DNA of 9,188 nt, taken from contig DCAB01000003.1 of the NCBI GenBank assembly GCA_002311855.1, positions 1 to 9,188 on the forward strand. The letters run 5' to 3'. The position numbers were made by a program, and so were the translations under genes. Of the stretch, positions 4,140 through 9,188 are shown piece by piece. Numbering within the stretch: position 1 is the stretch's first letter; every line of letters starts with the position of its first letter. The notes below the pieces were generated by a model. That model was not told where the DNA came from. It saw only the letters and a list, made by a program, of their open reading frames with translations, and did no database searches. Origin of the DNA: Candidatus Dadabacteria bacterium UBA1144. GTDB lineage: Bacteria > Desulfobacterota_D > UBA1144.

Positions 4140-7100
4140 TTGTATAAAGAAAATATACTTTTAACAAAAAAAAGAAAAACTTTCAGTAGAAAATCAGTTA
4201 GAAATACTGAGATTCCTGATTTGTTGAGTGTTCAAAAAGAATCTTTTGATTTACTTATACAAGCCGACAAAGATTCCAACCAGAGAGAAGATATAGGGCT
4301 TCAAAAAGTTTTTAAATCTTCGTTCCCTATAGATGATTATAATCATAAAGCCACTTTAAATTACGTATCTTATAGATTAGAAGAACCAAAACATTCTACA
4401 TCAGAGTGTAAATTGAAAGGTTACAATTATCAGTCTTCGATTTACGTCAAATTTGACTTGTATACCTGGGAATACGACTTAGATGAAGATGAGAATCAAA
4501 TAATATCGACTAAGAAAGTTAAAGATATTAAACAACAAGAAGTTTATTTTGGTGAAATTCCCATTATGACAACTAATGGTGCATTTATAATCAATGGAAC
4601 GGAAAGAGTCATCGTAAATCAACTGCATCGATCCCCTGGTGTCTTTTTTGATTCTCAAAAGGGCTCTAAGGATTTAGATTCCTCTGGTAAAAGTACTTTT
4701 ACTGCCAGAATCGTTCCTCAAGATGGAAGATGGCTGGATTTCGAATTTGATTCCAAAGATATAATGCATGTCAGAATTGATAGAAAAAAGAAATTTCATT
4801 CAACATTATTGCTTCTTGCTTTGGGAGAATCAATAGAAGCGATTCTAGACTCTTTTTATTTAAAAGAAAATATTTATTTTGATGGTGAGAACTTTACAAA
4901 AGATATCAATTTTGATTTGCTTCCTTTTCAAAGAGCCTCAAAGGATATATTTAATTCAAAAAAAGAATTAATTGTGAGAGAAGACAGAAGACTCTCGGAT
5001 AGAATAATAGAAACAATTCAATCTTCTAAAATCTCTACTTTGGAAATTAATCAAGAAGACTTGGTTGGTATGTATTTAGTTTCTAGGTTCAAGAGAGAAA
5101 AACCCTTAAAATCCCCATCTACAAAGAAAACAACGAATAAAAAAGTTGATTCAACAGAATCGGTAGAAGAATTTTTAATTGAAGAAATCACAGACGAAAC
5201 TATTGAATATATCAAAGAAAACAAAATCAGTAATTTTCAAATTTATTATATCGATGAAAGTTCTTTTACCAGTTCTTTGGTTGTAACCATGAATGACATG
5301 ATTAATAAATCTAAAGTCCACTCCAAAGATCATGCAATTGCCGAAATCTATAAAAAATTTAGACCAACCGATCCTCCAACTGATAAAATTGCTTCAACTT
5401 TTTTTGAAAATATGTTTTTCAATGAAGATACTTATAGGCTTTCTAAAGTTGGAAGAATGAAAATTAACTACAAACTAAACCACGGCGTTTCAGACTCTAA
5501 ATTTTCACTAGATCCAAAAGACATAGTTGAGACATTTAAATATTTATTGTTGTTAAAATCCGGAAGAGGTGTTATCGACGACATCGATCATCTTGGCAAC
5601 AGGAGGGTAAGAACTGTTGGTGAATTAATTGAGGACCGTTTCTTTGTAGGTGTCGAAAGATTATCAAGAACAATTAGAGAAAAGATGAACTATAATGTGG
5701 TTGAGGATTTAATGCCTTCTGACGTAGTTATTCCTAAAAGTGTTACTTCGGTTGTTAAGGAATTTTTTGCTACTGGTCAGCTGTCACAATTTATGGACCA
5801 AACTAATCCTTTATCAGAAATCACTCATAAAAGGAGATTGAGTGCTTTAGGACCAGGAGGCTTAACGAGAGAAAGAGCCGGTTTTGAGGTAAGAGATGTC
5901 CATTCTTCCCACTATGGAAGGATTTGTCCCATAGAAACCCCCGAAGGACCTAATATTGGATTAATATCTAGTTTAAGTACTTATGCAAAAATAAGTGAGC
6001 ATGGATTTCTTTTGACCCCATATAAAGAAGTATCGAATGGGATTGTTTCTGATAAAATTAAATTTTTGAATGCTTTAGAAGAGGAAGATTTCATTATTGC
6101 CCAAGCAAGTGCGGTTTTAAACGATGATAATTCATTTGCGAATGATTTGGTTTCAGCAAGAACCAAAGGAGAGTTTCAGGTAGTTCCACGACTAAAAATT
6201 GACTTCATGGATGTATCTCCCGCCCAATTGGTTTCTGTTTCTGCTTCACTAATCCCCTTTTTAGAACATGATGATGCGAATAGGGCCTTGATGGGATCTA
6301 ATATGCAAAGACAAGCGGTACCTCTTTTAAGAACGTCGGCACCCTTGGTTGGAACTGGTTTTGAAAAGAACATCTCTAGAGACTCTGGTGTTAACGTTAT
6401 AGCAAAAAATTCTGGAATAGTTGATTATGTAGATTCTTCTAAAATTGTTATAAAAAAAGACAAACTATCTGAAAATGGAGAAGTTTCTGATATTTACAAT
6501 TTAATTAAATTTGAAAGATCTAATCAAAACACTTGTTGGAATCAAAAGCCCATAGTAAAAAAGGGCAAAAGAGTAAATAGAGGAGATATTATAGCCGATG
6601 GGCCTTCCACCGAATACGGGGAGTTAGCATTAGGAAAGAATGTTGCTGTAGCTTTTATGTCATGGGGCGGGTACAACTTCGAGGATGCTATATTGATTAG
6701 TGAAAGATTGTCCAAGGATGATACTTTTACGTCGTTACACATTGAAGAATTTGAATGCATTTCTAGAGAAACCAAATTAGGCAAAGAAGAAATTACTAAA
6801 GATATACCAAATGTGAACGAAGAACATCTTGCATACCTTGATAAAGATGGAGTAATTCAAATCGGAGCTGAAGTAAAATCTAACGATATTCTAGTAGGTA
6901 AAATCTCTCCTAAGGGAGAAACTCAACTTTCAGCTGAAGAAAGACTTCTGAGAGCGATATTTGGTGACAAAGCTGGAGACGTTAAAGATACATCCTTGAG
7001 AGTGCCTCCCGGAGTTAACGGTATTGTCCTAGATGTTAAAAATTTGATATCACGAATTGGAGACAAACAAGACCAATCGAGATCTGGTTCTCCTGAAGTT

Positions 7101-8372
7101 GTAGAACTGATCAATGAAAGGAATAAAGAAATAGATATTATTACAAATGAAGTAATATTAAAACTTAAAAAAATCTTTATTGCAAAGATTCCTACAAGCC
7201 ATATAAGATCTGGCAGAAAAATTATTTTAAAGAAAGGTTTAATTATAGAGGAGTCGCAATTTGATTTGGTTCCATTTGAAAAAATTTCGACAATTGATTT
7301 TGAAGGCAAAAAAGATTACGAAGAAACAATTGAATCAATTATGAAAATTGCAGAAGAAAAAACCAGTGCTGTATTGAACAAATATGCTAAAGAAATTGAA
7401 GAACTATCTAAACCTGATGATCTTCCACCAGCTGTATTAAGAATTATCAAAGTATATGTTGCTGTAAAAAGAAAACATCAGGTCGGTGACAAGATGGCAG
7501 GAAGACATGGTAATAAGGGTGTAGTTTCAAGAGTTTTACCTGAAGAAGATATGCCTTATTTAGCTGATGGTACTCCTATCGATATGGTTCTTAATCCTCT
7601 TGGTGTCCCATCAAGAATGAATGTTGGTCAGATTCTTGAAACCCACCTGGGCTTAGCAGCAAGAGCTCTGGGAATGCAAATTCAAAATTATTTAGACGAA
7701 AATATATCTAATATAAATGGCATAAAAGATTTATTAGCTAAGATTTATCCCAATGATTCAGAATATTTAAAGGATTTAGATAGACTTCCAGAAGAAGACT
7801 TACTCGATCTATCAAAAAGATTATGTGATGGTATTCCAGTAGAAACACCAATTTTTGAAGGAGTGAAAGAATCTGAAATAAGATCTTTGTTCTTAGAAAA
7901 TCACTTACCCGAGGATGGAAAGTTGATTCTTTTTAATGGTCTAACTGGCGAACCATTTGATCAGAAAGTAACTGTTGGTACTATGTATATGATTAAGCTG
8001 CATCACTTGGTTGAGGAAAAAATTCATGCTAGAGCCATAGGTCCTTATTCTCTAGTAACTCAACAACCTTTAGGCGGAAAATCTCATTTTGGGGGTCAAA
8101 GATTAGGCGAAATGGAAGTTTGGGCATTGGAAGCTTATGGTGCTGCTAATACTTTACAGGAATTTCTCACGGTTAAATCTGATGATGTAATGGGTAGGAC
8201 TAGGATTTTTGATTCTATAGTTAAAAATAAGGTGAAGTTTGAACCAGGCGTACCTGAATCATTTAATGTCTTACAAAATGAATTAAAATCTCTTGGACTA
8301 AATATAGAAATGATTGAGAAAGAAGATAAAACAAAAAAATCGTTACCTTCAGGAGGTCCTACAAATGATTGA
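4140..8372 (+). CDS. rpoB: DNA-directed RNA polymerase subunit beta
   Basis: The full-length beta subunit has 1410 residues (E. coli 1342). N-terminal landmarks are QEVYFGEIPIMTTNGAFIINGTERVIVNQLHRSPGVFF (about 133-170). The rifampicin pocket follows, GQLSQFMDQTNPLSEITHKRRLSALG (546-571), with the resistance-related residues D553, S559, H563, R566 and S568 all in the sensitive form. NFEDAILISE includes E848-D849 near the active site. Lysines K1118 and K1126 in GDKMAGRHGNKGV match E. coli K1065 and K1073. The C-terminal part includes SYSLVTQQPLGGKSHFGGQR and EMEVWALEAYGA, which interface with beta'. A Lys/Thr/Ser-rich insert (about 324-345) and a C-terminal tail of about 18 residues explain part of the extra length. 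The start is TTG, set by AAGGAG 6 bases upstream. The last 8 bases overlap rpoC, suggesting translational coupling. Confidence 0.98.
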   Translation: MYKENILLTKKRKTFSRKSVRNTEIPDLLSVQKESFDLLIQADKDSNQREDIGLQKVFKSSFPIDDYNHKATLNYVSYRLEEPKHSTSECKLKGYNYQSSIYVKFDLYTWEYDLDEDENQIISTKKVKDIKQQEVYFGEIPIMTTNGAFIINGTERVIVNQLHRSPGVFFDSQKGSKDLDSSGKSTFTARIVPQDGRWLDFEFDSKDIMHVRIDRKKKFHSTLLLLALGESIEAILDSFYLKENIYFDGENFTKDINFDLLPFQRASKDIFNSKKELIVREDRRLSDRIIETIQSSKISTLEINQEDLVGMYLVSRFKREKPLKSPSTKKTTNKKVDSTESVEEFLIEEITDETIEYIKENKISNFQIYYIDESSFTSSLVVTMNDMINKSKVHSKDHAIAEIYKKFRPTDPPTDKIASTFFENMFFNEDTYRLSKVGRMKINYKLNHGVSDSKFSLDPKDIVETFKYLLLLKSGRGVIDDIDHLGNRRVRTVGELIEDRFFVGVERLSRTIREKMNYNVVEDLMPSDVVIPKSVTSVVKEFFATGQLSQFMDQTNPLSEITHKRRLSALGPGGLTRERAGFEVRDVHSSHYGRICPIETPEGPNIGLISSLSTYAKISEHGFLLTPYKEVSNGIVSDKIKFLNALEEEDFIIAQASAVLNDDNSFANDLVSARTKGEFQVVPRLKIDFMDVSPAQLVSVSASLIPFLEHDDANRALMGSNMQRQAVPLLRTSAPLVGTGFEKNISRDSGVNVIAKNSGIVDYVDSSKIVIKKDKLSENGEVSDIYNLIKFERSNQNTCWNQKPIVKKGKRVNRGDIIADGPSTEYGELALGKNVAVAFMSWGGYNFEDAILISERLSKDDTFTSLHIEEFECISRETKLGKEEITKDIPNVNEEHLAYLDKDGVIQIGAEVKSNDILVGKISPKGETQLSAEERLLRAIFGDKAGDVKDTSLRVPPGVNGIVLDVKNLISRIGDKQDQSRSGSPEVVELINERNKEIDIITNEVILKLKKIFIAKIPTSHIRSGRKIILKKGLIIEESQFDLVPFEKISTIDFEGKKDYEETIESIMKIAEEKTSAVLNKYAKEIEELSKPDDLPPAVLRIIKVYVAVKRKHQVGDKMAGRHGNKGVVSRVLPEEDMPYLADGTPIDMVLNPLGVPSRMNVGQILETHLGLAARALGMQIQNYLDENISNINGIKDLLAKIYPNDSEYLKDLDRLPEEDLLDLSKRLCDGIPVETPIFEGVKESEIRSLFLENHLPEDGKLILFNGLTGEPFDQKVTVGTMYMIKLHHLVEEKIHARAIGPYSLVTQQPLGGKSHFGGQRLGEMEVWALEAYGAANTLQEFLTVKSDDVMGRTRIFDSIVKNKVKFEPGVPESFNVLQNELKSLGLNIEMIEKEDKTKKSLPSGGPTND
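8351..8357 (+). promoter_or_regulatory. Ribosome-binding site of rpoC inside rpoB
   Basis: AGGAGGT, a near-perfect anti-16S match, lies within the final codons of rpoB, 7 bases before the rpoC ATG. The rpoB tail residues GGP are encoded by this site, so tail and signal are shared. Confidence 0.8.
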
Positions 8373-9188
8373 TATGGGCGTACTGTTCAATAAGCCAAAG
8401 AACCCACAGGATTATAGTGCAATAAAAATTGGTATTGCTTCACCAGAACAAATCAAAGAATGGTCCTATGGTGAAATCAAAAAACCAGAAACTATCAACT
8501 ATAGAACTTTTAGACCCGAAAAATACGGCCTCTTTTGTGCAAAAACTTTCGGACCAGTTAAAGATTTTGAATGCCTTTGTGGAAAATATAAGAGATTAAA
8601 GCATAGAAATCATGTTTGTGAGAAATGCGGAGTTGAAGTCATCTCTAGCAAATCGAGAAGGACTAGAATGGCCCATATAGAATTGGCATCCCCGGTTGCA
8701 CACATATGGTTTTTAAAAAGTGTTCCAAGCAGAATAGGCGGTTTGCTCGATATTTCTTTGAAAGATCTTGAAAAAGTTCTTTATTTTGAATCATACGTAA
8801 TAACTGATCCAGGTGATACTGGTCTTAAAACGGGACAAGTAATTTCTGAAGACACGTATAGAGAACTTATTGATGAGAATTATTTTCTTTTAGTTGGCAT
8901 GGGAGCTGAAACTGTAAGGACAATGCTCCAAGCAATAGATTTAGAAGAATTATCAAGGGAACTCAAAGACGAATTAAAAAGAACTCCCTCTCCTCTAAAA
9001 AAGGTCAAGTTCTCCAAGAGACTTAGGACCGTCGAAGCATTTAGAGGTTCTACAAACAAACCTGAGTGGATGATTCTAACGAGATTGCCAGTTCTTCCAC
9101 CTGATTTGCGGCCGTTAGTTCCATTAGATGGAGGCAGGTTCGCTACTTCAGATCTTAATGATCTTTATAGAAGAGTAATTAATAGAAA
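8365..9188 (+). CDS. rpoC: DNA-directed RNA polymerase subunit beta', N-terminal part, cut by the window edge
   Basis: The frame is open from ATG 8365 to the window end, giving 274 complete codons of a subunit normally near 1400 residues. The N-terminal zinc site ECLCGKYKRLKHRNHVCEKCGVEV has its four cysteines at C70, C72, C85 and C88. It is followed by RMAHIELASPVAHIWFLKSVPSRIG, the clamp region. RLPVLPPDLRPLVPLDGGRFATSDLNDLYRRVINR near the edge matches the conserved segment leading to the bridge and active-site half. The catalytic NADFDGD motif lies beyond the window. Twenty of 21 arginine codons are AGA or AGG. It overlaps rpoB by 8 bases and has its ribosome-binding site in rpoB. No frame break is seen. 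Confidence 0.97.
   Translation, partial: MIDMGVLFNKPKNPQDYSAIKIGIASPEQIKEWSYGEIKKPETINYRTFRPEKYGLFCAKTFGPVKDFECLCGKYKRLKHRNHVCEKCGVEVISSKSRRTRMAHIELASPVAHIWFLKSVPSRIGGLLDISLKDLEKVLYFESYVITDPGDTGLKTGQVISEDTYRELIDENYFLLVGMGAETVRTMLQAIDLEELSRELKDELKRTPSPLKKVKFSKRLRTVEAFRGSTNKPEWMILTRLPVLPPDLRPLVPLDGGRFATSDLNDLYRRVINR

Noticed and set aside
6923..7309. Minus-strand 128-codon frame inside rpoB
   Set aside because: It lies wholly antisense to conserved RpoB sequence and has no recognisable features or initiation signal.

Overview
The window is a bacterial housekeeping locus, with every supported gene on the + strand. It holds the 3' end of an rRNA ribose-methyltransferase gene (rlmB), a small tRNA cluster, rpmG, tRNA-Trp, and then secE-nusG-rplK-rplA-rplJ-rplL-rpoB-rpoC (rpoC runs off the right edge). 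The proteins are of proteobacterial type. From about position 960 rightward the DNA is clearly AT-rich (about one third G+C by eye) with almost exclusively AGA/AGG arginine codons. This suggests a low-GC, probably uncultured, proteobacterium or close relative. A gene order with rpmG next to tRNA-Trp and secE, together with the L7/L12 sequence, resembles deltaproteobacteria-like lineages more than gammaproteobacteria. The exact phylum cannot be fixed by eye.

Layout: 1-369, C-terminal part of RlmB, GC-richer and alphaproteobacterium-like. 370-699, a gene-free spacer. 700-953, tRNA-Thr(TGT), tRNA-Tyr(GTA) and tRNA-Thr(GGT), each with an unusual structural feature. 1006-1173, rpmG, whose stop codon overlaps tRNA-Trp (1172-1244). 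1267-2002, secE and nusG, overlapping through a shared ribosome-binding site. 2003-4102, ribosomal proteins L11, L1, L10 and L7/L12. 4140-8372, rpoB starting at TTG. 8365-9188, the N-terminal part of rpoC, overlapping rpoB by 8 bases.

The genes work together in translation and transcription: ribosomal stalk and stalk-base proteins (L11, L10, L7/L12), L1, L33, the Sec translocon subunit SecE, the elongation factor NusG and the two large RNA polymerase subunits. Spacing from rpmG to rpoC is very tight with no convincing terminator, so it probably forms one long transcript. A near-consensus promoter just upstream of rplL (TTGAAA-17-TATAAT) would boost the multi-copy stalk protein and the polymerase genes behind it.

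No new biological system such as a defence island, mobile element or CRISPR was found. The most notable signal is a break in base composition, codon usage and CCA-encoding habit inside or next to the tRNA cluster. It comes with tRNAs whose two halves do not match, and with absence of the tuf and tRNA-Gly genes usually found there. This points to a recombination or assembly junction, or to decay of the locus.
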